A stretch of 64,000 bases of DNA from Psychrobacillus glaciei (GCF_008973485.1 NZ_CP031223.1:1736001-1800000), one strand, 5' to 3'; counted from the stretch's first letter, positions 45,257 to 53,240 are shown. Translations and numbers: made by a program. Notes: generated by a model not told the origin, from the sequence alone.

Positions 45257-45438
45257 CGGACCGCACCTACCTTAACTCCCAACGCCACAGGGGTTCTATT
45301 TAGTATAAATAGTTGTGGCAATTGGGAAGTTTTTAAAAAGTAGATAAACCGTTCACCTATAAGGGAAGACAAGCTTCCCACTTTACGTCTTAGGTTAGAC
45401 ACTAAATGGGACTTCAAACGGGCAGTGTTAAAACTCAA
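45253..45438 (-). CDS. Small basic protein, first gene of the transfer-like operon
   Basis: 61 aa, rich in Arg and Lys. TTG start with GGAGG 8 nt upstream; the stop overlaps the FtsK start (ATGA), which argues for a real gene. No domain recognised. Confidence 0.55.
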   Translation of the reverse strand: MSFNTARLKSHLVSNLRRKVGSLSSLIGERFIYFLKTSQLPQLFILNRTPVALGVKVGAVR

Positions 45439-45454
45439 TCATTTACCTCCGTTT

Positions 45455-45664
45455 TTATATTTTTTCTCCATCTTTCAAATAAAAATTCCCTTCATATTTC
45501 ACTTCCAAAGCATTCGCGATCTCCATTAATTCCTTTTCGGAAAAATTGTCACGCTTGAATTTGTTGTACAGATTTTGTGGTTTTGTATCTAATAATTCCG
45601 CGAGTTGAACTGCTGTCATTCCTTTCTTTATTAATAGGATTTTAATTTTTTCACTCATTGCCAT
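45455..45664 (-). CDS. XRE-family repressor of the second module
   Basis: 69 aa single HTH: LLIKKGMTAVQLAELLDTKP, NLYNKFKRDNFSEKEL. GGAGG precedes the ATG. Divergent from the small-gene operon at 45820, with a palindrome and promoter between them. Confidence 0.8.
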   Translation of the reverse strand: MAMSEKIKILLIKKGMTAVQLAELLDTKPQNLYNKFKRDNFSEKELMEIANALEVKYEGNFYLKDGEKI

Positions 45665-45735
45665 AGTTACAACCTCCTCTATGTGAAAGATTATACACTA
45701 TAGCATATAACTTTAATAGTGAAAACGAAAGAAAT

Positions 45736-45778
45736 AACACTTTTAAGTGTTGACAATGTAACTATAACGTTATATTAT
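45736..45778 (+). promoter_or_regulatory. Divergent promoter and palindromic operator
   Basis: Operator AACACTTTTAAGTGTT at 45736-45751 overlaps a -35 TTGACA (45750-45755), followed by a 17-bp spacer and TATTAT (45773-45778). A further half-site AAGTGTT lies near 45788. The XRE protein encoded to the left is the likely ligand. Confidence 0.7.
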
Positions 45779-45819
45779 GTAACTAATAAGTGTTATAGAA
45801 CTGAGGGGAAGGAGAAAAA

Positions 45820-45939
45820 ATGAAAAAAATTAATCTTTATTTTTTCGGAGAAGAACTTGTCCATTGGTCAGATGCATGTTGGTTTTACGGAGTTATAACG
45901 GTATGTAGCATTATTACAACATACGTGCTATTCAATTAA
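45820..45939 (+). CDS. Small single-span membrane protein
   Basis: 39 aa with AAGGAG before the ATG. One hydrophobic helix (FYGVITVCSIITTYVLF) forms the C-terminal half. It is the first gene behind the 45.75-kb promoter. Function unknown. Confidence 0.55.
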   Translation: MKKINLYFFGEELVHWSDACWFYGVITVCSIITTYVLFN

Positions 45940-45959
45940 AAAAATGGGGGGATGGGAAA

Positions 45960-46262
45960 ATGACAACAGTTAAAGAAAGTTACGGATTGAAGGACCTTGC
46001 ACGCGAATTAGACAATGATTTAAGCAGCATCGCAGTAAAAGTAGACACACTGAAAGACCTCAAAACATCAATAACAAACCTTAGAATCGAAATGGATGGC
46101 ATAAATGAGAGAGACGCTCGAGTTTACTTTATGGATTTTCACAGAAGCATTCGATTAATCGACGATTTATTTCAGCACACAGTAAATTCATTAAGCGATG
46201 AATTTGAAGAAGTCGAGGTTACGAAAGATTTTTTGTTCAACAAAATTGTAAAGGAGCAATAA
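45960..46262 (+). CDS. Hypothetical helical protein
   Basis: 100 aa, acidic, coiled-coil-like, no family recognised. GGGGGGATGGG-type site upstream; followed 1 bp later by the next gene. Confidence 0.6.
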   Translation: MTTVKESYGLKDLARELDNDLSSIAVKVDTLKDLKTSITNLRIEMDGINERDARVYFMDFHRSIRLIDDLFQHTVNSLSDEFEEVEVTKDFLFNKIVKEQ

Positions 46263-46263
46263 A

Positions 46264-46485
46264 ATGCAACCAGACTTAGTGACAAAATTAATATTCAATA
46301 CTACCGTTTTAGTGGAATTTTCATCTGATTATGTAGATACAGTCATGGTTAAAGTTTACGATCACGATGACGAAGAACAACAAGAAAGAGTGTTTCAATT
46401 AGAAATAGACGAAATCGACTTATTTATTGCAACGTTGAATTTGTACAAAAATAGAATAGCTGGAGGAAGAAAAAATGAATATTGA
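46264..46485 (+). CDS. Hypothetical acidic protein
   Basis: 73 aa, mixed beta pattern, no family recognised. AAGGAG stands before the ATG, inside the previous gene's end. Confidence 0.6.
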   Translation: MQPDLVTKLIFNTTVLVEFSSDYVDTVMVKVYDHDDEEQQERVFQLEIDEIDLFIATLNLYKNRIAGGRKNEY

Positions 46486-46532
46486 GAAAATGAATTGGAG
46501 AAAATGGAAAATAGTATAGGAGGCATGAAAAC

Positions 46533-46682
46533 ATGGCAAAACCAAAGATAGTAATTGACCTGAAAGATCTTATTTCGGAACTTAAAAAAATGTATGTTGC
46601 ACAAGGTGGCAACTTGGAAACATTTGAAAAGGAAACACTAACATTGAAGGAAACACTAAGATTGAAGGAGGAAGTGCAATGA
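46533..46682 (+). CDS. Small hypothetical protein with KETL repeats
   Basis: 49 aa, TAGGAGG upstream. The C-terminal part repeats LKETL/EKETL, probably a short coiled coil. Its stop overlaps the next start (ATGA). Confidence 0.5.
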   Translation: MAKPKIVIDLKDLISELKKMYVAQGGNLETFEKETLTLKETLRLKEEVQ

Positions 46683-46831
46683 CAACAGTAAAAGGAAAAA
46701 ACTCACTAACAGACGAAGAATTAGAAATAATAGTAAGGTTTGTAGAAATGTTTAGCATACTGACTCGAGACACAAAAAAAGCCCCTGCAGCAACAGGAGC
46801 AATTGAGAAAACATATTCGGAAATATTATAA
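46679..46831 (+). CDS. Small hypothetical protein
   Basis: 50 aa, coupled to the previous gene by ATGA, with GGAGGAAG upstream. Last gene of the short operon; a weak hairpin follows. Confidence 0.5.
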   Translation: MTTVKGKNSLTDEELEIIVRFVEMFSILTRDTKKAPAATGAIEKTYSEIL

Positions 46832-46843
46832 CATGAATTGATG

Positions 46844-46873
46844 GTAGCTCAAAAGGCTACCTCTTTCTAGTTA
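46844..46873 (+). terminator. Weak terminator of the small-gene operon
   Basis: GGTAGC and GCTACC form a 6-bp stem with TCTTTCT behind it. Confidence 0.4.
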
Positions 46874-46964
46874 TTAAATATCGTTATTTATATACTTACA
46901 CATTCCATTACGTAAGTGACGGTTTATCGATGGAAGTTAAATTACATAATAAAAAGGCAGCCAT

Positions 46965-47117
46965 TTATTGACTACCTTCCTCATCGTTTTCTGCTTTTTG
47001 TTTTTCAAGTCGTTCTTCTTCTAATATCCTCGGAAGTGAATGCTTTACAAAAAAATCGAACATTGCTTGTTTTGTTTCTTGTGAAATGTTAGGTGGTTTA
47101 ACAATACTATTTTTCAT
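46965..47117 (-). CDS. Small phage-type hypothetical protein
   Basis: 50 aa: MKNSIVKPPNISQETKQ, then FFVKHSLPRILEE, an acidic tail. AAGGAG precedes the ATG at 47117; the longer frame upstream has no ribosome site and runs over the GGGCAA motif. Unknown function. Confidence 0.55.
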   Translation of the reverse strand: MKNSIVKPPNISQETKQAMFDFFVKHSLPRILEEERLEKQKAENDEEGSQ

Positions 47118-47138
47118 AATAATACTCCTTTGAACCTC

Positions 47139-47152
47139 AATTACCCTTGCCC
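47139..47152 (-). promoter_or_regulatory. GGGCAA-GGGTAA tandem motif, third copy
   Basis: On the minus strand GGGCAAGGGTAATT, 13 of 14 identical to the copies at 30131 and 31855, again just before a ribosome site and start codon. Confidence 0.4.
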
Positions 47153-47317
47153 TATTTTTGAATCCCAAAAGCTTAGTATTCATTGAATTACATTTTTTAT
47201 ACTTCAATTATGAAACTTGACTTAACGATGTTTTATTAATAGTTGATGTGTATTTTTTTATATGTTGCAAAAACAAACATTCGTTCGTATAATGGAATAA
47301 AAGAGGAGAGAACAAGT

Positions 47318-47539
47318 GTGCGTATAAATATTTTGAAGTATTTGTATCGTGGGCAATTAGCCGATATGATTTACATGAAAAATAGAGGCGAAATGACGAA
47401 AAGAAGAGTGAAAATAGTAAGTGTGGAAGATACTACATTCAAGGTTTATTGCTTTTTAAGAAATACAAAAAGGACTTTTAAAATAGAGAATATACTCGCA
47501 TTTGTTCCTATCGCAAATCATGAAAGGGATGTTATCTGA
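47318..47539 (+). CDS. Small WYL-like protein upstream of YolD
   Basis: 73 aa from GTG with GAGGAG upstream. KRRVKIVSVEDTTFKVYCFL and RTFKIENILAFVPI resemble the WYL fold that recurs beside YolD genes. Its last base is shared with the YolD start. Confidence 0.5.
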   Translation: MRINILKYLYRGQLADMIYMKNRGEMTKRRVKIVSVEDTTFKVYCFLRNTKRTFKIENILAFVPIANHERDVI

Positions 47540-47910
47540 TGGCTTACTTCGATGAAATGATGGATACTCCAGATTTATCAAAATTACGTGATAGAGGCTC
47601 AAAGAAATGGGTAGCAATGATGTTACCAGAACACTTGAAACTAGTCCGTGAATACATCGCAGACCAAAAGAAATCACCACGTCCTGAACTGGACGAATGG
47701 GATATAGACATCATTCAAGAAAACATTCAAATTTCTATGCAACGTAATGTAGAAGTTGAAATAAAAACTTGGAAAGATGGAGCTTTTACTTATAGTGTTG
47801 GAAAATTAACATGGGTAGATTTAAAAAATAGAGTCATCGAAGTCGAAGACGTATTCAAATCATTTGTGATTCGATTAGACGAAATAGTTGACGTAACAGT
47901 ATTAGAATAA
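47539..47910 (+). CDS. YolD-like protein, copy 1
   Basis: 123 aa. Family block RDRGSKKWVAMMLPEHLKLV near 19-40, then PELDEWDIDIIQE and the closing IRLDEIVDV. YolD-like proteins usually accompany UvrX/DinB-type Y-family polymerases in plasmids and prophages; here no polymerase is left next to this copy. A second YolD gene is at 57602. Confidence 0.8.
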   Translation: MAYFDEMMDTPDLSKLRDRGSKKWVAMMLPEHLKLVREYIADQKKSPRPELDEWDIDIIQENIQISMQRNVEVEIKTWKDGAFTYSVGKLTWVDLKNRVIEVEDVFKSFVIRLDEIVDVTVLE

Positions 47911-47929
47911 AGCATAGAGGTGTATTAAT

Positions 47930-48103
47930 GTGGAGGATAAGGAACAAATATTGAGGGAATCAGTAGATAATTTGTTTAAAGTGTTACCTCGAGAAAAAGT
48001 ATTGAATCTGATTCACCAGATCATTGAGATGCCAGAAGAGGACTTAGAAGAGTTGATAGAGTATGGACGAATACTAGATGAAAGAGAAACCACTAACCAG
48101 TAA
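47930..48103 (+). CDS. Small acidic hypothetical protein
   Basis: 57 aa from GTG; GAGGTG 8 nt upstream. Helical and acidic (PEEDLEELIEYG). It lies 19 bp after the YolD-like gene and upstream of the Abi unit. Confidence 0.5.
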   Translation: MEDKEQILRESVDNLFKVLPREKVLNLIHQIIEMPEEDLEELIEYGRILDERETTNQ

Positions 48104-48172
48104 TAATTCCTAAGGTGCTTTTCATTTATTTCAAATACAGTTAGTATTCGTTTACATAAATAAACTAATATA

Positions 48173-48201
48173 TTGACGTGTAAATAAAATCCATGTATTA
48201 T
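48173..48201 (+). promoter_or_regulatory. Promoter of the short RNA upstream of the Abi gene
   Basis: TTGACG at 48173-48178, a 17-bp spacer and TATTAT at 48196-48201. The first downstream start codon is 120 bp away and a terminator lies between. Confidence 0.7.
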
Positions 48202-48207
48202 GAATAC

Positions 48208-48269
48208 AATATAGTATGCAGGCCATCGATTGGCTAGGAAAAACCTCTAACTTGTTTAGGGGTTTTTTT
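48208..48269 (+). ncRNA. Putative antitoxin-like small RNA of the Abi unit
   Basis: About 62 nt between the promoter at 48173-48201 and the T-run ending at 48269. It holds a short stem-loop, GCCA-TCGAT-TGGC, and a terminator hairpin ACCTCTAA/TTAGGGGT extended by A-T pairs and closed by T7. No start codon with a ribosome site lies in it. Abi_2-family (AbiF) loci have been reported to carry an upstream structured RNA that neutralises the toxin; this position and build fit that pattern. Confidence 0.6.
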
Positions 48270-48321
48270 CTGCCCGCTTCTAGAGTATCATATAGATATT
48301 GCGAGTGAATCGGGGTGCGAA

Positions 48322-49314
48322 ATGAGTGGAATGGGAAAACCATTTTTATCATTGGAAAAACAAATAGAAAAACTTTCTTCGCGTGGTTTGGAAATTAAAT
48401 CAGTTAGTGATGCCAAACAACAACTATTAAGAACTACCTATTATGATTTAATTAATGGATATAAAGATGTATTTTTAGTAGAGAAAATAGATCCAGAAGA
48501 AGAGGATCAGTATATTAGAGGTACAACTTTTGAAGATATTCTTGATCTATATAATCTAGATAGAGAGATAAGACATGTAACATTAGAGGTTTTACTAGAC
48601 ATTGAGTGTACTTTCTACTCAAGCTTGGCTTATTGCTTGTCAGAAATATATGGGGAAAAACAGGAAGACTATTTAAAGAAAGAAAATTTTAGACTTGGAC
48701 GAAAGCAGAGACATAACAATCGTTTTGAACGAGATAACCTACTTTGGAAAATTGGAAAGAAAATTAATGAACCTGATGAACAACCACTTAAATACTATAA
48801 AGAACAGTACGGAAATATACCACCATGGATATTGGTTAAAGGATTATCATTCGGTGAATTGGTGATGCTATACAAGTTATCATCTGATGTAGTTAAATCA
48901 AATGTTATTATGAATATAATTGGCAGGGAAGCCTCGGATCATGACAAAGAATTTTTCCTGAAAAGTATGGAAATATTTAATAGATATAGAAATCTTGCCG
49001 CCCATGGTGGTCGTATTTATAATAATTGGACAAACTTTGAACTTCCTTACAAGCCGGAACTGTTTAGGATCCTAGGCATTGAAAAGGCTGCGCACAATAA
49101 AGGAAAGGGAAGAAATGATTACGCTGCATTTACAATTGGTCTCTTATTTTTCTTTCAAAATAATCATAGAGGGATGCTTGAATTCATTATATATTTAGAA
49201 GGTTCGATGAGTGAATATCAGAAAAAGCAGCCATCTCATTACGAGTGGACCTTAGCTTCATTAGGTATCCCTAGTAATTACCATCGCTCATTTTTAGATC
49301 ATATTGGATTATAA
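48322..49314 (+). CDS. Abi_2 (AbiF/AbiD-type) abortive-infection HEPN protein
   Basis: 330 aa. It opens KPFLSLEKQIEKLSSRGLEI and has YNLDREIRHVTLEVLLDIE near 85, both typical of Abi_2. The HEPN motif R-N-x3-H is in RYRNLAAHGGRIYN near residue 220. HEPN Abi proteins are RNA-cleaving effectors that stop growth of phage-infected cells. The weak site GGGGTG precedes the ATG. A short terminated RNA unit lies just upstream, and a terminator follows. Confidence 0.85.
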   Translation: MSGMGKPFLSLEKQIEKLSSRGLEIKSVSDAKQQLLRTTYYDLINGYKDVFLVEKIDPEEEDQYIRGTTFEDILDLYNLDREIRHVTLEVLLDIECTFYSSLAYCLSEIYGEKQEDYLKKENFRLGRKQRHNNRFERDNLLWKIGKKINEPDEQPLKYYKEQYGNIPPWILVKGLSFGELVMLYKLSSDVVKSNVIMNIIGREASDHDKEFFLKSMEIFNRYRNLAAHGGRIYNNWTNFELPYKPELFRILGIEKAAHNKGKGRNDYAAFTIGLLFFFQNNHRGMLEFIIYLEGSMSEYQKKQPSHYEWTLASLGIPSNYHRSFLDHIGL

Positions 49315-49340
49315 GCATTGGTATTATTTTCACATGAAAT

Positions 49341-49365
49341 GAAGAGCTTAGGCTCTTCTTTTTTT
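49341..49365 (+). terminator. Terminator of the Abi gene
   Basis: GAAGAGC and GCTCTTC around CTTAGG form the stem (49341-49357), followed by T7. Confidence 0.8.
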
Positions 49366-49442
49366 GTATGAATAACTGGAGTGTTACCTGAATGTTACAG
49401 CTCAATTTTGAGCCGTCAAACTATACCACTGCTAGAGTTAGT

Positions 49443-49464
49443 TGGTGTTAAAATGGTGTTAAAA
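49443..49464. repeat. Perfect tandem 11-mer (TGGTGTTAAAA x2)
   Basis: TGGTGTTAAAA at 49443-49453 and 49454-49464, with inverted TAAACAC-type motifs near 49492 and 49506. Like the tandem 11-mer beside the integrase, it could be a recombinase arm site, marking an old element end. Confidence 0.4.
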
Positions 49465-49590
49465 ATGATATAAAACCGTAATAAACACTATAAAATCATA
49501 TCAATAAACACCGTCAAAACAGTTATTTATAAAGTTTTTTATGCTTTTTCCACCACATTTGAGGAGTGGTGGTTCATCAAAACTAGAAAT

Positions 49591-50001
49591 GTGATTGGTT
49601 TTACACAAAGTATAACTCCATTCACCCAAGAAGGTCGAGCACAAATAACCACACGGTTGAGTAAAGACATAAGACATGAAATAGTATTGTTAATGGAATC
49701 AAAAATACCGACACGAAGTGTCGAATATATGGATAATCGGATCAGTAGATACAGTATGAAGAAAGGGAAATGTGAAATTACTGGCATGTTCCTAACGGCA
49801 CAAAACGTGTACTGCCACCATTATATATCTAAGCATCTTGGTGGAAGCGACAAATTCAATAATTTACGTATCCTCCAAAAAGAGGTACATGAGTTAATCC
49901 ATATAACCGACAAAATTAAGGCGAATACTCTCATAAGAATTTTGGGTATTACTGAATCGATGTTAGAAAAACAAAAATGTGAGCTAGAAATAATCAAATA
50001 A
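49591..50001 (+). pseudogene. Group II intron maturase, C-terminal HNH remnant
   Basis: 136 codons corresponding to the end of an intron-encoded reverse transcriptase. The X/thumb-type lead-in ends in KKGKCEITGMFL, then VYCHHYISKHLGGSDKFNNL and VHELIHIT, the HNH endonuclease of bacterial group II maturases. The reverse-transcriptase domains are absent, so this is a 5'-truncated intron copy. Confidence 0.7.
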
Positions 50002-50160
50002 CCCAAATCAACATGAGTAACTTGAAACTTATAATGACTAAAACCATCGCTAGATGGAACGTGGAATAATGGGAAACTATCACGATCCGTGCGGAGTAGG
50101 GGAAAAGCTGGAGATAACTTCAAACGCTTACCTATTACTAACTTTAGTTTAATAAGTATA
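50002..50160 (+). ncRNA. 3' end of a truncated group II intron
   Basis: The DNA behind the maturase tail is rich in short stems and contains GGAACGTGGAATAATGGGAA and GGGGAAAAGCTGGAGATAAC. I read it as leftover intron RNA sequence because it directly follows the maturase end. Domain V and the exact 3' splice border could not be fixed. Confidence 0.4.
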
Positions 50161-50293
50161 ATTAAAGTCAACAGTGATCAGTTGGCTTTTTCTGACGCAT
50201 CCGGAACATTATGCGTCGTAAAAAAATTAAAAACTTAGAAGGATTCCCGTCCTATTTTGTCGAATAAAATTTAATGGGAGAGGATGAGATGAG

Positions 50294-50797
50294 TTGGAAA
50301 ATTTAACTTCGAACATCATAGCTGCTGTTGGGGTTTTAGTTACAGGAACTTTTAGTTACTTTGTATGGAAAGCAACTAATGCAACAGCTCAAGTTGCAAA
50401 CGCAACATTTGAATTAAGTAAAGAATTAGCTCAAAAGGAAGATAATAGAAGAGAAGAATATAAAAGAATAATGAGAAGACAATTACTATCTGTTATTTCA
50501 AAAGAATCAAAAATCGTATATGATGCGGTTGTGGATATTGACCCAATGAATATTCTTATGAAGCTAAGAGATGCTCCTGTATATTTGAGTATCAATAAAA
50601 CAGAATTAGCGGAATATTTTAGTGTCGATGAAGTTGCTACAATAATTAAAGCATGGGAAACATATGAAAGCTATAGGACGAAATATTACAAAGAGACATA
50701 TAGAGGTAATGAGTTAAAACTTTTGTTAGAGAAAAATCAACCTGTTATCATTCATTTCGAGGAATTAAAAGACAAGTTAAACAATATTGAAATTTGA
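50294..50797 (+). CDS. Membrane-anchored hypothetical protein
   Basis: 167 aa. One N-terminal helix (IIAAVGVLVTGTFSYFVW) is followed by a coiled-coil and a soluble helical part. TTG start with AGGATGAG upstream. Similar small proteins occur before holin genes in Bacillus prophages; the function is unknown. Confidence 0.55.
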   Translation: MENLTSNIIAAVGVLVTGTFSYFVWKATNATAQVANATFELSKELAQKEDNRREEYKRIMRRQLLSVISKESKIVYDAVVDIDPMNILMKLRDAPVYLSINKTELAEYFSVDEVATIIKAWETYESYRTKYYKETYRGNELKLLLEKNQPVIIHFEELKDKLNNIEI

Positions 50798-50853
50798 GAT
50801 AAGAGCGTTCCAATAGGAGCGTTCTTTTATTATTCAAAAAATTAAGGGGTGGA

Positions 50854-51017
50854 ATGATGGAAGTAGTTGAAAGAACAGTTATTTTAATTGGCAGTGCAGT
50901 AATGAAAATTCAGTAAAACGAAAATTGAATGATATTCAAAAAGATGAAACATTAACCGATGGAAAACGTAAGGAAGGAATAGGAAAAGTATTTAAATTAT
51001 TAGAATTAAAACAATAA
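50854..51017 (+). pseudogene. Frameshifted small phage protein
   Basis: MMEVVERTVILIGSAVMK is cut by a stop, and the continuation KRKLNDIQKDETLTDGKRKE up to LLELKQ lies in another frame. One base change in length near 50910 would rejoin them. GGGGTGG precedes the ATG. Confidence 0.5.
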
Positions 51018-51031
51018 CGGAGCGTGATTAA

Positions 51032-51463
51032 ATGAAAGAAATAAAATCGTCTTTATTTTATTTTCATTGGAAAACTCATATTCTCTTTATTAGCGTAATG
51101 CTTATTTTGTACTCGTTCGTTGTCTTCGAAAATATCTTTATCTATCTAATAATGATATTGACACCTTACATTATTTTTATTTATTATCCATATTACAAGG
51201 AAACTGTTATTGATACTCATATAGAAGATGATGATGAGTATTGGCGACAACATTACGAAGCATTACATCAAGCTGAAAACATGGAATTCACTAAATTTGA
51301 ATTAATAATGGAAATCTTAACACATGTATTTTATTGGTTATTATTAGGGTTTACAAGTTTCACCTTGTATAACGGCGGATACCCTACAATATCTACAATT
51401 CTAGGAATTATATTAATCTGTTATTGTTTATGGTTTTTAGCTCCTTTGATCAGCAGAAAATAA
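51032..51463 (+). CDS. Integral membrane protein of unknown function
   Basis: 143 aa, about four hydrophobic helices in two pairs around an acidic loop (THIEDDDEYWRQHYEAL). GGAGCG precedes the ATG. No family recognised. Confidence 0.55.
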   Translation: MKEIKSSLFYFHWKTHILFISVMLILYSFVVFENIFIYLIMILTPYIIFIYYPYYKETVIDTHIEDDDEYWRQHYEALHQAENMEFTKFELIMEILTHVFYWLLLGFTSFTLYNGGYPTISTILGIILICYCLWFLAPLISRK

Positions 51464-51534
51464 TTATAATATTAGATTATCGGGAATGTCCACACGGGCG
51501 TTCTTTTTCTTTTGTAAAAAAAATTAGGGGTGAA

Positions 51535-51956
51535 ATGATGGATTTTATAGAACGTATTTTGATTTTAACTGGTTCAGCAACGTTTCATATTTTTTAGGCG
51601 GTTGGACAATTTTGTTGTCTACCCTAATAATTTTAAATGGATTTGATTTCGTAATCGGCATTACTGCAAATTGGAAAGAGCGATCATCGTTGAAAGCGTT
51701 CCGGGGGGGAATAAAAAAAGGTATCATGTGGATGTGGATTGGTATTGCTAATTTAGTCTATTTACTTCTATCTGAATTAGGATATGAAGCTAGTGAGGTC
51801 TTACCTAATCTAGCAGCTCTATATTATATAATCATGGAAATTATATCGTTAGAAGAAAACTCGAAGAAGCTTGGTATGAATATGCCGGCACCTTTGGTTT
51901 TTTTTATTCAAAAATTAAAGGATATTTTCAATTCTAAAACTGGAGGCGAACAATAG
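51535..51956 (+). pseudogene. Phage holin (Holin_4/TcdE type), frameshifted
   Basis: The start MMDFIERILILTGSATFHIF hits TAG at about 51596. The rest (LGGWTILLSTLIILNGFDFV, WKERSSLKAFRGGIKKG) follows in another frame to 51956. Adding one T to the T6 tract at 51590-51595 restores a full holin of about 140 residues. The family opens the membrane for the endolysin. Loss, phase variation at the T tract, or a sequence error are all possible. Confidence 0.65.
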
Positions 51957-52697
51957 TGGCTAACTTTATCAAACCATGCGAGGGAAGAGTCACGAGTCCT
52001 TTTGGATATCGCATTCATCCAATAACGAGTTTAAAAACTATGCACTGGTGTGGATTGGGGTAACACTCCATCGAACAATAATATTATTGCTTCGGCAGAT
52101 GGTGCGGTCACTTATGTAGGGATAATGGGCGGATACGGAAATATTGTGATGATCGTCCACACTGTTGCAGGAGTGGTATATGAGACTGTCTACGCACATT
52201 TAGCATCCATTGCAGTAAAAGTTGGACAAGTTGTAAAACAAGTAGAAAAGATTGGTGTTAAAGGTACAACTGGAAATTCCACTGGCGTACATCTTCACTT
52301 CGAAATTCATATAGGTGGACGTAGAAATAGCGACTATACGTTTGCAAAGGACCCAGTTCGATATGTATGTGATCCTGAGGTTAAAACTCTACAGGAATTA
52401 TTAAATAAAATAGACTACAAATTAGTTGTGGATGGAATAGAAGGCAATGCAACAACTAATGCAGTTAAAGAGTTTCAAAAGGTTAATTGCTTAACTGTGG
52501 ACGGTATAGCCGGAAGTGCAACCTTATCAGCATTAAATAAAGCTATTGCATTAAAAAAGGAGGAAGTTAAAGTGCCATCTACAAGCGAGAAGTATCGACT
52601 TCAGACTGGGACTTTTAATAGCAAAGTGGAAGCTGAAAAAGCTGCAGAAGAATTAAAGGGAAAATACGGATGGATTATTTACATTAAAGAAGCATAA
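51956..52697 (+). pseudogene. M23 endopeptidase endolysin, frameshifted
   Basis: From GTG 51956 (GGAGG upstream) the frame reads CEGRVTSPFGYRIHPITS, MHW and then stops. The continuation VDWGNTPSNN, GVHLHFEIHIGG lies in another frame. The zinc motifs H-x3-D and HLHFEIH are both present, followed by a peptidoglycan-binding domain (VKTLQELLNKIDYKLVVDG) and a SPOR-like end. A short indel at about 52050 breaks it. Confidence 0.7.
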
Positions 52698-52702
52698 TAA
52701 CT

Positions 52703-52740
52703 AGCCTTGTTCTCTTATTTGAGGATGGGGCTTTTTTTAT
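52703..52740 (+). terminator. Terminator behind the endolysin
   Basis: An imperfect stem AGCC...GGCT with TTTTTTTATTTT after it. Confidence 0.5.
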
Positions 52741-52812
52741 TTTCTGATAATTATATAGACTTCTAAACTTCCAAATTGTACTATATTAGTAAAGTATAAA
52801 GGAGGGAAATGG

Positions 52813-53022
52813 ATGACTGATATAGCAAATATAGTTGCAGAATCATTTAATAAGATGGCCTTGCAAATGCTCGCGTTTGCAATTTGCGGAGTATTAGGTT
52901 TCGTGGTTGTTTATTTTATCGTAAAAGCGTTTAGCAGATCGCATCAATTCGCTAAATTCGTTGGATTGATGGCAATGCTCGCTTCTTTTTATTTTTCTTG
53001 GAAAGTAATATTTTTGCAATAA
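52813..53022 (+). CDS. Small membrane protein
   Basis: 69 aa with two hydrophobic helices (MLAFAICGVLGFVVVYFIV; FVGLMAMLASFYFSW). AAAGGAGG precedes the ATG. Possibly a second lysis-type membrane protein; no family recognised. Confidence 0.55.
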   Translation: MTDIANIVAESFNKMALQMLAFAICGVLGFVVVYFIVKAFSRSHQFAKFVGLMAMLASFYFSWKVIFLQ

Positions 53023-53051
53023 AAAAGAGGGGGCTTATGCCTCCTCAATTT

Positions 53052-53240
53052 TTACGATAAAATTGCCATTCCGATAATGCTCAAAAATACAACGTTAAAT
53101 ATCCAGATTGTCGTCACTATAGAATTAACAACACTTTCTGATTTTCTAATATTGCATATTAAAACTACATGAGATCCCATAGTCCAACCTAACATTAAAA
53201 GGACAATAACTTCTACTATAAATATCTTCATTGCTTTCAC
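53052..53240 (-). CDS. Small membrane protein
   Basis: 62 aa, two hydrophobic helices (IFIVEVIVLLMLGWTMG; TIWIFNVVFLSIIGMAI). GAGGAGGTG precedes the ATG. Convergent with the gene before it. Unknown function. Confidence 0.5.
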   Translation of the reverse strand: MKAMKIFIVEVIVLLMLGWTMGSHVVLICNIRKSESVVNSIVTTIWIFNVVFLSIIGMAILS

